Position numbers and translations under genes: made by a program
Shown: piece by piece, positions 1 through 8,305 of the stretch
Layout of the letters: each line of letters opens with the position of its first letter
Numbering within the stretch: the stretch's first letter is position 1
From: Paenibacillus xylanexedens
GTDB taxonomy: Bacteria > Bacillota > Bacilli > Paenibacillales > Paenibacillaceae
DNA length: 64,000 nt
Direction: 5' to 3'
Assembly (NCBI RefSeq): GCF_017874615.1
Contig: NZ_JAGIKV010000002.1
Span: forward strand, 186,001 to 250,000
The notes under the pieces: generated by a model
The model's input: only the letters and a program-made list of their open reading frames with translations
The model's database searches: none
Told to the model about the DNA's origin: nothing

Positions 1-489
1 ATGACCACCTATACCAGTCTCACTCTTCCAGGAGTTATTATCGCCGCAACGATTGGTTCTGTCCTTGGTGCTGTGATCCTGTATGGTATTGGTCTACTCA
101 TTGACGTCGAACGCCTTGAGAAAATTGTGGAACGCTGGGGACATGTTCTGCGCATCAAAAAAGAGGATATTCACCGTGTCGATGCATGGTTTGACAAATA
201 TGGCATGTGGACCGTATTATTCTGCCGAATGGTCCCGCTCGTCCGTAGTCTTATCTCCATTCCCGCAGGCATGTCCAATATGAAATTTGGTTTATTCCTT
301 CTCTTTACAACCATTGGAACATTGATCTGGAATGTCATTCTTGTCTGCGTTGGTGCTGCGCTTGGCGCATCATGGGAGAGTATTTTGCACTTTATGGACG
401 TTTATTCCATTGTAGTGTATGTCATTCTGGGCATCATTGTCATCGGATGTATCATCTGGTGGATCAGACGTAGCAAAAAGCAGAAATAA
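1..489 (+). CDS. DedA family membrane protein (5' end cut by window)
   Basis: This is the C-terminal part of a DedA/SNARE-associated (VTT) family integral membrane protein. The family includes undecaprenyl-phosphate and phospholipid translocases that need membrane potential. The visible 162 residues carry the family signature FCRMVP (74-79) followed by VRSLISIPAG (81-90), plus hydrophobic segments near residues 10-35, 95-120 and 135-155 and a basic tail ending RRSKKQK. Family members are usually about 200 residues and start with another hydrophobic segment, so the first base of the window falling on an ATG is probably chance and about 40 residues lie upstream. Family assignment is firm; the substrate cannot be told. 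Confidence 0.85.
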   Translation: MTTYTSLTLPGVIIAATIGSVLGAVILYGIGLLIDVERLEKIVERWGHVLRIKKEDIHRVDAWFDKYGMWTVLFCRMVPLVRSLISIPAGMSNMKFGLFLLFTTIGTLIWNVILVCVGAALGASWESILHFMDVYSIVVYVILGIIVIGCIIWWIRRSKKQK

Positions 490-509
490 AACGGATAGCT
501 TAATAAATA

Positions 510-550
510 AAGCCTCCTCGCCACCAATTCGTGGTTAAGGAGGCTTCTTT
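510..550. terminator. Bidirectional intrinsic terminator
   Basis: The arms AAGCCTCCT and AGGAGGCTT enclose an inner GCCACC/GTGGT stem, with T-rich flanks on both strands. It lies between the convergent DedA and CobU-like genes and can serve both. Confidence 0.8.
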
Positions 551-574
551 ATGTCACCCGTTTATGTCATCTCA

Positions 575-1117
575 CTATCGTTCATCTTCATTTCGCATGC
601 CCTGACTCTTAAGATCGATAGCCAGACCAGATACCAGCAAGTACATCTTTTCAGCATGTATCTGCAGCATCCGATTAACCGAAGCCATTCTCGCTGTAAA
701 TATTCGTTCTTCCTCGGTAGGATGCAATGTGCCATGCATTTCATTGGTAATCACAAGCAACTTCCCCTGATAAGACAATAACGCATCAAGCAAAAGCTGT
801 GTCTCTGAACGCTGATGATCCAGATCCTCTGTTGCTCTGAAACCGGCAGCCATCCAGGATGTCAGACTGTCTACAATTACAATTCGCTGATCCGCCAAAA
901 ACAGATTGGATTCCCGATTAATCTGGGTGATCACCTCTGTCAGATGCTGACCGTTCCCGGCATGAATGGCACGATAATGAGCGGATGGCAATTCGGGAAT
1001 AACGGGATCATGATCACCAGTGGATAAATATACACCCTCCCGGCTAATCCCGGCTGCGTACTTAAGGGCAAACCGGGTTTTACCACTACCTATGCCGCCT
1101 GTGACCGTAATCAGCAA
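575..1117 (-). CDS. CobU-like nucleotide-binding protein (orphan)
   Basis: This 180-residue protein resembles bifunctional adenosylcobinamide kinase/guanylyltransferase (CobU). It has an N-terminal P-loop GGIGSGKT (7-14), a Walker-B-like strand IVIVDSLTSW, the family VTNE-type motif as VITNEMHGT, and a C-terminal VNRMLQIHAEKMYLLVSG block matching the CobU tail. The start is TTG, set by GGAGG 8 bases upstream. In CobU the segment after the first strand carries the histidine that accepts GMP (HHKDGRP-like); here it is replaced by a short GDHDPVIPELPS stretch, so guanylylation is doubtful. No other cobalamin gene lies nearby. It may be a kinase-only or repurposed NTPase. The next gene upstream on this strand is 38 bases away. 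Confidence 0.7.
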   Translation of the reverse strand: MLITVTGGIGSGKTRFALKYAAGISREGVYLSTGDHDPVIPELPSAHYRAIHAGNGQHLTEVITQINRESNLFLADQRIVIVDSLTSWMAAGFRATEDLDHQRSETQLLLDALLSYQGKLLVITNEMHGTLHPTEEERIFTARMASVNRMLQIHAEKMYLLVSGLAIDLKSQGMRNEDER

Positions 1118-1155
1118 TCCGCTTCCCTCCTTCCATAGCCACTTCTGAATTTTCT

Positions 1156-1707
1156 TTACTCTGTCAGCGCCTTCAGCACTTTTTTGGATTCTTCGACATT
1201 GGAAGATGACACTGGAATGGTGGCGAACAAATTGCTCGCAGCATATTCTACATCTTTAAACATTTTCATATCTTCGAGCGGAATGCCGTAAAGATGTGAT
1301 TCTTGCTTGAGATCCGAACCTCCATCTCCTTCACCCTTCTCTACCAATACTCCACCCTCAAATACACCCCGTTCAAACTTCTTGGGATCAAAAGTATCAT
1401 CCAGCGGAACATTGGAGCCATTACTTCCGTATTGTTTCATGTCGGACTCAGGCAAAATGAAGATATCATGTCCTCCAGCCGCATACTCTACCATAATTTT
1501 CTGAACATCATACATCGCACTGGTGATCACTTCTACCTTGGGTTCCTCGCCCAGTTTCTGTTGCAGATTGGCCTGTAACTGCTCTGAGATTACAGATGGA
1601 TTTCCTTGGTTATCAATGATGAATATGGAAAAACCATCTTTACCTCCACAACCAGCAAGCAGAAAAACGATAGAAATGATTGCAGTAAGCCCCCAAAATC
1701 TCTTCAT
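1156..1707 (-). CDS. Predicted lipoprotein of unknown function
   Basis: A 183-residue secreted lipoprotein: basic MKR start, hydrophobic stretch, and a lipobox LLAGC with the lipidated cysteine at position 20. The mature part is acidic and Gly/Ser-containing, with no catalytic motif I recognise. The segment QGNPSVISEQLQANL and the later VEVITSAMYDVQKIMVEYAAGGHDIFILPE look like alternating strand/helix, possibly a small periplasmic-binding-like fold. It sits 38 bases upstream of the CobU-like gene on the same strand, so they may be co-transcribed. Function unknown. Confidence 0.8.
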   Translation of the reverse strand: MKRFWGLTAIISIVFLLAGCGGKDGFSIFIIDNQGNPSVISEQLQANLQQKLGEEPKVEVITSAMYDVQKIMVEYAAGGHDIFILPESDMKQYGSNGSNVPLDDTFDPKKFERGVFEGGVLVEKGEGDGGSDLKQESHLYGIPLEDMKMFKDVEYAASNLFATIPVSSSNVEESKKVLKALTE

Positions 1708-1805
1708 TCCAGTTCCCCCTTTAGTCTCCTATGTCCAATATATCACAATTGTTCCACGCAAAAAAATAACCTGGCTTATCGGGGGATCACCCTGCCTTTA
1801 CACAC

Positions 1806-1833
1806 AAAAAAAGAAGACCTTCTCAGGTCTCCC
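1806..1833 (-). terminator. Intrinsic terminator
   Basis: On the minus strand AGACCT-GAGA-AGGTCT is followed by CTTTTTTT. It lies downstream of the Spo0E-like gene. Confidence 0.7.
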
Positions 1834-1875
1834 TTTCTAATTCGATTAATGAAACGTTTCAATCCAGCATAAACG

Positions 1876-2142
1876 TTATTTTGCTTTAATCGGGTTAGCC
1901 TTCATATATTCATTAATCTTTAAATCCAGCAAACTGCTGATTTCAATTACAATATCGGATGTGAATGATTTCTCTTCGAGGAAGATCTGTTCCATCTTGC
2001 GACGAAGCATATGAATTTCATCTTCCAAGGAAATGTCATGCAAAGATGCGTTATCGGGTTTCACCGACCATCGGTCGCCATGATCGCCTTCTGCCAGATA
2101 GTGCCCACGATTCGTCGGTAAATCATATTCAACACAAAACAA
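1876..2142 (-). CDS. Spo0E-like aspartyl-phosphate phosphatase
   Basis: An 88-residue protein whose C-terminal half is a predicted two-helix hairpin: EDEIHMLRRKMEQIF, then a short turn, then VIEISSLLDLKINEYM. The second helix matches the Spo0E-family signature (S-x-x-LD-x-x-I-N-x-Y/F; SQELD in classical members). Spo0E proteins dephosphorylate Spo0A~P and so delay sporulation; the motif Asp is present. The TTG start is fixed by AAGGAGGGG 6 bases upstream. The N-terminal 40 residues, with charged and aromatic content (GDHGDRWSV), are longer than in minimal Spo0E proteins. The target response regulator is not shown by context. Confidence 0.65.
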   Translation of the reverse strand: MFCVEYDLPTNRGHYLAEGDHGDRWSVKPDNASLHDISLEDEIHMLRRKMEQIFLEEKSFTSDIVIEISSLLDLKINEYMKANPIKAK

Positions 2143-2284
2143 AGCTAACCCCTCCTTGGAAAAATGGTTTCCAAATATATGAAAACTTATTTCAAATTTG
2201 AATTATATCACATTATTTTGTAAAAGAAAGTTATTTTTTTCCAATAATAACAATGTCACATTTAAAAAAGATTCTACTTTAGTA

Positions 2285-3493
2285 TTAACCCTCTTTTTGC
2301 AGTTTGTAAACAAAGTTTCCGATTCGTTCCAAAGCTTCATTTAATTGGGTTACAGAAGTAGCATACGAACAACGCAAGAAGCCTTCACCTTGAGGGCCAA
2401 AAACATTGCCGGGAACAGCAGCAACTTTATTCTCCGTTAACAATCGTTCAGCAAACAGGTCGGAACTCATACCCGTCTTTTGAATGCTCGGGAATGCATA
2501 GAATGCTCCCTGAGGTTCATGACAATCCAGTCCAATATCTCTGAATCCCTGCACAATTAAACGTCTACGCTGATTATACGATTCTACCATCCGATCTTTC
2601 TCACCCAAACCATTCGTCAACGCCTCAAGTGCAGCAACCTGACCCATGGCCGGCGCACACATTACCGTATACTGATGGATTTTGAGCATGGCTGCAATAA
2701 GCTCAGGATGACCACACATGTAACCGATCCGCCAACCTGTCATTGCAAAAGCCTTTGAAAATCCGCTTACGAGAATGGTCCGCTCCTTCATGTCAGGGAT
2801 AGCTGCAAAGCTAACATGTTTTTGCGTATACGTCAATTCAGCGTAAATTTCATCCGCGATAACAATCAGATCATGCTTTTTAATCACTTCAGCAATAGGC
2901 AGCCACTCTTCATACGTCATGATGGCTCCAGTGGGATTACTCGGATAACACAGAATAACCACTTTCGACTTCGGTGTGATGCCAGCTTCAAGTGCTTCGG
3001 CCGTTAACTTGAACTGATCTTTCGCGTAGGTTTCAACACCAACCGGTATACCGCCACCGATTGAAGCGATTGGTGAATACGCCACGTACGAAGGTTCAGG
3101 AATGAGAATCTCGTCGCCATGTACAATTAATGCGCGCAAAGCCAAGTCAATCGCTTCACTGCCACCCACAGTAACAATAATCTCATCCTTGGGATCGTAT
3201 TTGGTATCAAACTGAGTATCCAGATATTCACTGATGGCTTCTCTCAACTTCGGCATACCTGCGTTGGATGTGTAGCTGGTCATACCTCTTTCCAGCGAGT
3301 ATACACAAGCTTCACGCATATGCCAAGGTGTAACAAAATCAGGTTCACCCACACCCAAAGTGATTATATCCTTGTTGTCTCCAACCAGATCGAAAAATTT
3401 GCGGATTCCGGATGGAGGTATCTGTTGCACGAGAGGTGCCAGATAAGACGTCATATTCTTGTTGTTTCCGGTTGTCTGTTCATTCACTATCAT
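2285..3493 (-). CDS. PLP-dependent aminotransferase, AlaT-like
   Basis: A 402-residue class I/II (fold type I) aminotransferase. Visible family marks are GVGEPDF (47-53), the YPSNPTG loop (183-189), the ADEIYAEL strand (213-220) and SGFSKAFAMTGWR with the Schiff-base lysine at 247; Arg near the C-terminus (LRCSYA) would bind the substrate carboxylate. It follows an Lrp/AsnC regulator by 13 bases, the arrangement of Bacillus subtilis alaR-alaT (yugG-yugH), where the enzyme makes alanine from pyruvate. Alanine transaminase is therefore the best guess; other amino donors (PatA-like activity) cannot be excluded. The ATG start has a GGAAG ribosome site. Confidence 0.8.
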   Translation of the reverse strand: MIVNEQTTGNNKNMTSYLAPLVQQIPPSGIRKFFDLVGDNKDIITLGVGEPDFVTPWHMREACVYSLERGMTSYTSNAGMPKLREAISEYLDTQFDTKYDPKDEIIVTVGGSEAIDLALRALIVHGDEILIPEPSYVAYSPIASIGGGIPVGVETYAKDQFKLTAEALEAGITPKSKVVILCYPSNPTGAIMTYEEWLPIAEVIKKHDLIVIADEIYAELTYTQKHVSFAAIPDMKERTILVSGFSKAFAMTGWRIGYMCGHPELIAAMLKIHQYTVMCAPAMGQVAALEALTNGLGEKDRMVESYNQRRRLIVQGFRDIGLDCHEPQGAFYAFPSIQKTGMSSDLFAERLLTENKVAAVPGNVFGPQGEGFLRCSYATSVTQLNEALERIGNFVYKLQKEG

Positions 3494-3506
3494 GACACAT
3501 CTTCCT

Positions 3507-4007
3507 TTACGGCGAGATCATGAGACGGTTGTCTTCCTGATGGTCTTCAAAGATAATCCCGTCCTGCTTATATTTTTTAAGAATAAAATTCGTTTTGGTT
3601 GAAAGTACAGAGTCTATCGGAGACAGTTTCTCCGACACAAAATTAGCGACTTCACGCAGGTTGCCACCTTCCACTTCAACGAGCAGATCGTATGCACCGG
3701 ACATGAGATATACGGACTTCACTTGCGGATAGAGATATATGCGTTCAGCAATCCCTTCAAAACCACGACCACGCTCCGGCGTGATCTGCACCTCAATCAG
3801 GGCCGTTACTTTCTCATCATCTATTTTGCTCCAGTTCACGACGGTTGCGTATTTCACGATGACGTGGTCTTGTTCTAGCTGTGCCACGGCGTTCTTGATC
3901 TTGTCTTCCGACTCCCCCAGCAGCGTCGACAGCAGTGCGGGAGTCCTTCTCGCGTCTTCTTTCAGCAGATCCAGAACTTTTAATTGCAGATCGTTCAAAT
4001 CTTTCAT
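3507..4007 (-). CDS. Lrp/AsnC family transcriptional regulator, AlaR-like
   Basis: A 166-residue regulator with an N-terminal winged helix-turn-helix (about 1-60; the LLSTLLGESEDKIKNAVAQLE segment is the HTH) and a C-terminal AsnC-type effector/oligomerisation domain (about 70-150; VTALIEVQITPERG and VKSVYLMSGAYDLLVEVEG are typical beta-alpha-beta elements). It is directly upstream of the aminotransferase and probably controls it, as AlaR controls alaT in Bacillus subtilis. The ATG is preceded by GGAGGG. Confidence 0.85.
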   Translation of the reverse strand: MKDLNDLQLKVLDLLKEDARRTPALLSTLLGESEDKIKNAVAQLEQDHVIVKYATVVNWSKIDDEKVTALIEVQITPERGRGFEGIAERIYLYPQVKSVYLMSGAYDLLVEVEGGNLREVANFVSEKLSPIDSVLSTKTNFILKKYKQDGIIFEDHQEDNRLMISP

Positions 4008-4086
4008 GGTTTTCCCTCCAGCGTCATCCAGGTTCCTGAAAATGAATTAATACTTATATTACATGAATTTGACGTTGATGCATAGA

Positions 4087-4121
4087 CAAAAGACCGCCTG
4101 CCCTGAATTCAGGCAAGCGGT
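4087..4121 (-). terminator. Probable intrinsic terminator after coat gene
   Basis: On the minus strand ACCGC-TTGCC-TGAATTCA-GGGCA-GGCGGT is followed by CTTTTGTC. The U tract is weak but the position, just past the CotF-like gene, fits. Confidence 0.55.
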
Positions 4122-4167
4122 GGTATGGTCCTGTAACGTTAGGTGCTTCAAACCTCTTTTGCAAAGG

Positions 4168-4563
4168 TTACATGTAATAAGGGTTACCGTAATTCGGTTG
4201 ATGCTGAGACACATTAGGAGCTTGGCTATATGAACTGTTCTGCGTATTCTTTTCCTGAATGAATTGCTGACACTTTTGTTGGGTCTGGTGGGCGGACTGA
4301 ATTTGCTTGTCCACATCCTGACGAAGTGCCTTGGACGAGACAGAATACATGTTATTTTGCTGCATCAGATTGAACAGTTCCCCTTGTAATCTTAGGGTAT
4401 CGTTCGTCAGGTCTGTGAACATTCGACGTGTCATGGGGCAGGAAGCTTCCGTTGTCGCAGTTGTATATTCGCGCGAGGTTCGTCTTAAATCTGCAAGAAT
4501 CGACTTCAGCAGATCCTGCTCCTGCATAAAAGCGCCATTAGATGATAAAGATTGAGAATACAT
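4168..4563 (-). CDS. CotF-like spore coat protein
   Basis: A 131-residue protein of the CotF/coat (DUF-type helical) family. The core is four-helical, with QEQDLLKSILADLRRTSREYTTATTEAS followed by a CPMTRRMFTDL helix; the tail is Gln/Asn/Tyr-rich (SQAPNVSQHQPNYGNPYYM), as in spore coat proteins. The start is the ATG after GGAGG with 7 bases spacing; a longer reading frame continues upstream but lacks a ribosome site. It is the second gene of a pair with a small helical protein 31 bases upstream. Expected in the spore coat; no enzymatic residues. Confidence 0.8.
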   Translation of the reverse strand: MYSQSLSSNGAFMQEQDLLKSILADLRRTSREYTTATTEASCPMTRRMFTDLTNDTLRLQGELFNLMQQNNMYSVSSKALRQDVDKQIQSAHQTQQKCQQFIQEKNTQNSSYSQAPNVSQHQPNYGNPYYM

Positions 4564-4594
4564 GCGTTTTCCTCCTATACAGTTAGAGTTGTCT

Positions 4595-4831
4595 TCAATT
4601 ACTGACTTGCGCCGGTGCAAGAGACTGATGTTGCTGCAGTGCATTGACAAGCGTGTTCAGATGTTGTTCATGTGAGCGAACATAGTGAGTCAGAGCTTGT
4701 TGAATTTGTGGATTATGTGTGATGGAAGCTGTGGCTGCACACTGCTTAATCAGCAGTTCTTCATTGGTGATAGAGTCCGCAATGTAGTTCAATTCCTTGG
4801 GACTCAGAGCTTGCATAGTATGATTCTGCAT
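4595..4831 (-). CDS. Small helical protein paired with coat gene
   Basis: A 78-residue protein made of two long amphipathic helices (SPKELNYIADSITNEELLIKQ and PQIQQALTHYVRSHEQHLNTLV). This resembles half of a ferritin-like or CotF-type bundle, and it precedes the CotF-like gene in the same transcript. The ATG is preceded by GAGGAGG. It is probably a coat-associated partner, a function inferred only from context. Confidence 0.7.
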   Translation of the reverse strand: MQNHTMQALSPKELNYIADSITNEELLIKQCAATASITHNPQIQQALTHYVRSHEQHLNTLVNALQQHQSLAPAQVSN

Positions 4832-4928
4832 GTTTCGATGGCCTCCTCGGCATAAAGTTTATGCGCAATTATTGTTAGCCCGGTCACACAAAAGTATACA
4901 AATTTAAATTATAAAGGAGATGTTTCTA

Positions 4929-6149
4929 ATGGATCTGGTCTATGGCACACCTTTCTGGCCCTCCACTTTCAATTCAACATTTAATTATTCTGCTCTACAA
5001 GAAGACATCTCTTGTGACTGCCTCATCATTGGTGGGGGCATGGGAGGCGCACTGACATCTAAACTACTCACGGAGCAGGGTATTAACACCGTTGTCATTG
5101 ATAAGCGAGACATTGCCCACGGCAGCAGTTCTGCCAATACAGGTCTTTTACAATACACCAATGACAAAACACTAACCTCATGTATCAACACTTTTGGTGA
5201 AGCCACAGGCGTACGTTTTTATGAGCTTTGTCGTGAAGCCATGAAACAGCTTGCTCAAATTGCAGACAGTCTGGATACAGACCCTTGGTTTATCCCACGA
5301 ACAAGTCTTTGTTTTGCAAGCAGTGAAGATGATGTGACCCTATTGGAGGAAGAATATCAGACATTGAAGCGTTATGGTTTTGAAGCTGAACTGTGGGATG
5401 CCGACAAAATAAGCCAGCATTTCCCCTTCAGCAAACCCGCTGCACTGTACACAATAGGGGATGCAGAAGTGAACCCCTATCGTTTTGTTCATGCCTTGTT
5501 TGAATCCGCCAATAAGCGTGGCGCTCGAATCTATGGTCAGACGGAGATGATACACTGCGAATACGATGAAGATGGTGTAGTCTGCCACACTTCCAACGGT
5601 AAAATCCGTGCCAAGAAGGTCATATTTGCTGCCGGTTACGAGACACAGGACATCAAAAAGGATCGCGGAGCCTATCTGAAAACGACCTACGCGATTGCTA
5701 CCAAACCGCTGTCCGATCTTAGTGAATGGTTTGAACACAGCATGATTTGGGAGACAGCTCGCCCATATTTGTATATGCGAACAACACCGGACGGCCGAAT
5801 CATCGCAGGCGGTTTGGATGAAGAAACACCTCGAGAGGATCAACGTGAAATACGTTCAAAACACCGGGGAGACACACTCCTGGAAGAGGTCCGTTCCTAT
5901 TTCCCTTTAGATGATCTTGAAGTCGATTATGCCTGGGGTGCCGTGTTTGGTAATACGAATGATGGCCTCCCCCTGATCGGCACACACCCGGATTATCCGC
6001 ATTCATATTTTGTAGAAGGGTATGGAGGTAACGGAACCGTGTACAGCATGATTGCTGCCTCCTTAATTGTGGATGCTATTACTGGCAAACCAAACCCTGA
6101 TATGGATCTGTTCTCTCTCACACGTACAAGTAAACCATCTCCTGTATAA
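4929..6149 (+). CDS. FAD-dependent oxidoreductase, DAO family
   Basis: A 406-residue flavoprotein of the D-amino-acid oxidase (DAO) fold. The Rossmann dinucleotide motif is IIGGGMGGALTSKLL (Gly 35-40), followed by an acidic strand end VVIDKRD and the DAO-type HGSSSANTG pyrophosphate loop; the C-terminal part has GGLDEETPR and GLPLIGTHP, then VEGYGGNG, typical FAD-binding closing motifs. The start at 4929 is chosen because AAGGAG lies 9 bases upstream; the earlier in-frame ATG at 4920 overlaps that site. The substrate (an amine or amino acid) is unknown, and no pathway partner is adjacent. Confidence 0.85.
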   Translation: MDLVYGTPFWPSTFNSTFNYSALQEDISCDCLIIGGGMGGALTSKLLTEQGINTVVIDKRDIAHGSSSANTGLLQYTNDKTLTSCINTFGEATGVRFYELCREAMKQLAQIADSLDTDPWFIPRTSLCFASSEDDVTLLEEEYQTLKRYGFEAELWDADKISQHFPFSKPAALYTIGDAEVNPYRFVHALFESANKRGARIYGQTEMIHCEYDEDGVVCHTSNGKIRAKKVIFAAGYETQDIKKDRGAYLKTTYAIATKPLSDLSEWFEHSMIWETARPYLYMRTTPDGRIIAGGLDEETPREDQREIRSKHRGDTLLEEVRSYFPLDDLEVDYAWGAVFGNTNDGLPLIGTHPDYPHSYFVEGYGGNGTVYSMIAASLIVDAITGKPNPDMDLFSLTRTSKPSPV

Positions 6150-6198
6150 CGTCCGATTTGAGCTGTAAATGAGCTATGTATGAGTTATAAATAATGAA

Positions 6199-6246
6199 GG
6201 GTACAGTCCAAGGAAAGTTATCTCTTTCCCGGATCTGTACCCTTTT
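6199..6246. terminator. Bidirectional intrinsic terminator
   Basis: GGGTACAG and CTGTACCC arms enclose an inner GGAAAG/CTTTCC stem, followed by TTTT. It lies between the convergent oxidoreductase and MFS genes. Confidence 0.75.
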
Positions 6247-6277
6247 GGTTACGAAAACCTATAGATTTGGAATCTTG

Positions 6278-7492
6278 CTAAGCCGAGGGCTCTTGCCCTT
6301 CCGTTCGATTCAATAATTTGCGCATAAAGATCCATCCAATTAGCGGAGAAGCACCGAGGACAATAATAAGCCAGGTTAACATGCGTAGAGATGGAGCATT
6401 CATAACCGTCACTATAAATATGGCCAATCCAAAAAGCCTGCCGAGCATCAGGCATAACTCTCTCAAAACGACAAGTTCAACCCTTTTTTCCACATTTTCG
6501 CCACTCGTGCCCATCATGTCGAATCCCGCTGATATCATCGGTAGTACATATAACGGCATCGCAACAGCACTCCCAATCCCCATGATTAACAACGTACCAT
6601 AGGTCACTTTCCAGAGAAGAGGAAGAAGCACAACGAGCAGAATGAGGGCTCCGATGAACATACCTCTCGATCTATACTGCGGTTTAAACCATTTTCCCGC
6701 TGCCCAATAGCTTACAAGTGCCACAGCTGAGGTGATGAGTGAGAACTGCCCCAATTTGTACTCCTGTGCGGTAGCCAAATATACAAGCAGTGCAATCAGG
6801 AAGGCAAAGACACCTTCACGTGCACCCTGAGCGAATAAACCCAAGCCTAAGGTCCTCCAGGGACTATCCCGCTTGGATAGCTGTATCCAAGGTTCCGACC
6901 AGCGGTATGTACCGCTCACCTTTCTTTTTTTCAGAAAAAAACTAAAAACTACCGCTATGACATAAATAACGAGTGATACTGTGAAGATGAGCCGATATCC
7001 TGTGTTGTCTGTCATGCGAGTAATAATCAGACCGGAGAACCATGGACCTATAATTCCTGTCATCGAACCAAGTAACCCGACCCAGCCATTGAATAGATCC
7101 CTGTTTTCCCGATCCGTTATTTCAAAATACACAACATTAAATGCAATCCAGAATAGCCCCAAGGAACAACCTAGTAGCATACCCAGAGGCCATATCCAGT
7201 CTACAGCTTTGGAACCAGCCCAGAGGACGATCATATAAAATATGCCGGACAGCGCAGTACCTAGTCGTAGTGCACTCATTTTATTGTGTTCCTTGACCCA
7301 TTTGCCAGCAAGCCAGAATGTCAGTCCAATGGCCAGTTGCTGGCTGAGAGTGAACCATCCCAACATGGCATAATCCGGACGGCTTTTCCACAGAAACACA
7401 TTCAAAAAGGTTCCCGACAGCGCTCCGGCTAACGCAAACAATCCATTCACGCCCAAAAGCAGAATGGATTGTCGGCCTAAAGTAATCTTCAT
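6278..7492 (-). CDS. MFS transporter
   Basis: A 404-residue major facilitator superfamily permease with about 12 hydrophobic segments and a basic cytoplasmic loop around the centre (FFLKKRKVSGTYRW). The first half holds NGLFALAGALSGTFLNVFLW, typical of the YxiO/YqgE-like subgroup in Bacillales. The start is the ATG after AAGGAGGAGCAG; upstream in-frame codons have no ribosome site and would put a hydrophilic tail ahead of the first membrane helix. The C-terminus is charged (RKLLNRTEGQEPSA). Substrate unknown. Confidence 0.85.
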   Translation of the reverse strand: MKITLGRQSILLLGVNGLFALAGALSGTFLNVFLWKSRPDYAMLGWFTLSQQLAIGLTFWLAGKWVKEHNKMSALRLGTALSGIFYMIVLWAGSKAVDWIWPLGMLLGCSLGLFWIAFNVVYFEITDRENRDLFNGWVGLLGSMTGIIGPWFSGLIITRMTDNTGYRLIFTVSLVIYVIAVVFSFFLKKRKVSGTYRWSEPWIQLSKRDSPWRTLGLGLFAQGAREGVFAFLIALLVYLATAQEYKLGQFSLITSAVALVSYWAAGKWFKPQYRSRGMFIGALILLVVLLPLLWKVTYGTLLIMGIGSAVAMPLYVLPMISAGFDMMGTSGENVEKRVELVVLRELCLMLGRLFGLAIFIVTVMNAPSLRMLTWLIIVLGASPLIGWIFMRKLLNRTEGQEPSA

Positions 7493-7621
7493 CTGCTCCT
7501 CCTTCATCCACCTGAAGTGAACTATGTACAGGTAGGTCTTAGGGTTAACGTGCCCCAAGCAAGAGGAAAACATGATGAATCTTCAGGATTGCTATGAAAT
7601 TGGTTAGAATCTCCGAAATGT

Positions 7622-8185
7622 TTATTTCTGCGTACTCAGGTTCTTGATCAGACGCAGACGATCTTCCTCAGACAGACTGTATTGAACTTGGAAACATCCC
7701 GAGCATACATAGGTCAATACTTTAAACGGTGTTGACAATAGTGACCCTTCACCTGAAGCAGCGTTAGCAACTGGCGTGAAGTTATCCTGTGTTGCATCTT
7801 GTGTACCTGCGAGAATCATGAATTCCCGGCAATTCGGGCACTCCGGTACTTCTTCCTGATGATCAAGTTGCTTCTGGACACCTTGCTCATACTGAATGAG
7901 GTCATTACCTTCATCTGCGTATTTGGTTAACGTTCGCAACTCCGGCAATTTGAGTTCGACTTCATCCCCCCAAAGATCTGAAAGATCCGTAGTCTGTTTC
8001 TCGTTTACATCATCTACATCATAGATATCGTCCTCAGCTTCATCGTTCTCTTCATCATCGATGTTAATGTTGAGCGTACGATATCCTTTTAACTCATTGT
8101 GGCAATAAGGACACTCTTCTTCAGGACCCAGCTCCTCATCCCATACAATCTCCGTCTGACACCAAGGACATACTGTTGTTTCCAT
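7622..8185 (-). CDS. Double zinc-ribbon acidic protein, function unknown
   Basis: A 187-residue cytoplasmic protein with four Cys-x-x-Cys knuckles: CPWC (6-9) with CPYC (25-28), and CPNC (116-119) with CSGC (161-164), so two zinc ribbons. They are separated by a very acidic stretch (DDEENDEAEDDIYDVDD). The layout suggests a protein- or nucleic-acid-binding adaptor, but I know no function. It is the last gene of a minus-strand run mutS2, DUF350 gene, small ORF, this gene. Confidence 0.8.
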   Translation of the reverse strand: METTVCPWCQTEIVWDEELGPEEECPYCHNELKGYRTLNINIDDEENDEAEDDIYDVDDVNEKQTTDLSDLWGDEVELKLPELRTLTKYADEGNDLIQYEQGVQKQLDHQEEVPECPNCREFMILAGTQDATQDNFTPVANAASGEGSLLSTPFKVLTYVCSGCFQVQYSLSEEDRLRLIKNLSTQK

Positions 8186-8213
8186 ATTGAATCAACCTTT
8201 CTCTTTCATATAA

Positions 8214-8294
8214 TCATGTATTCATTACATAGATGATACCGATGGCAAAGAATACAATCGATGCCGCAAACAGAATCCGTATCAATATCTTCAT
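8214..8294 (-). CDS. Tiny membrane peptide downstream of DUF350 gene
   Basis: A 26-codon ORF encoding a basic start (MKILIR) and one hydrophobic helix (LFAASIVFFAIGIIYVM). It starts 11 bases after the DUF350 gene stop, and AGGGGGA sits 5 bases before its ATG, so it is translationally well placed. It may be a single-span accessory peptide. Coding status is inferred from ribosome site, spacing and membrane-helix composition. Confidence 0.5.
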   Translation of the reverse strand: MKILIRILFAASIVFFAIGIIYVMNT

Positions 8295-8305
8295 GACTGG
8301 TCCCC

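Noticed and set aside
1850..1861. TGAAACGTTTCA palindrome considered as a cre site
   Set aside because: It is 12 bp and lacks the two central positions of the 14-bp cre; it also lies at the 3' end of a gene, not near a promoter.
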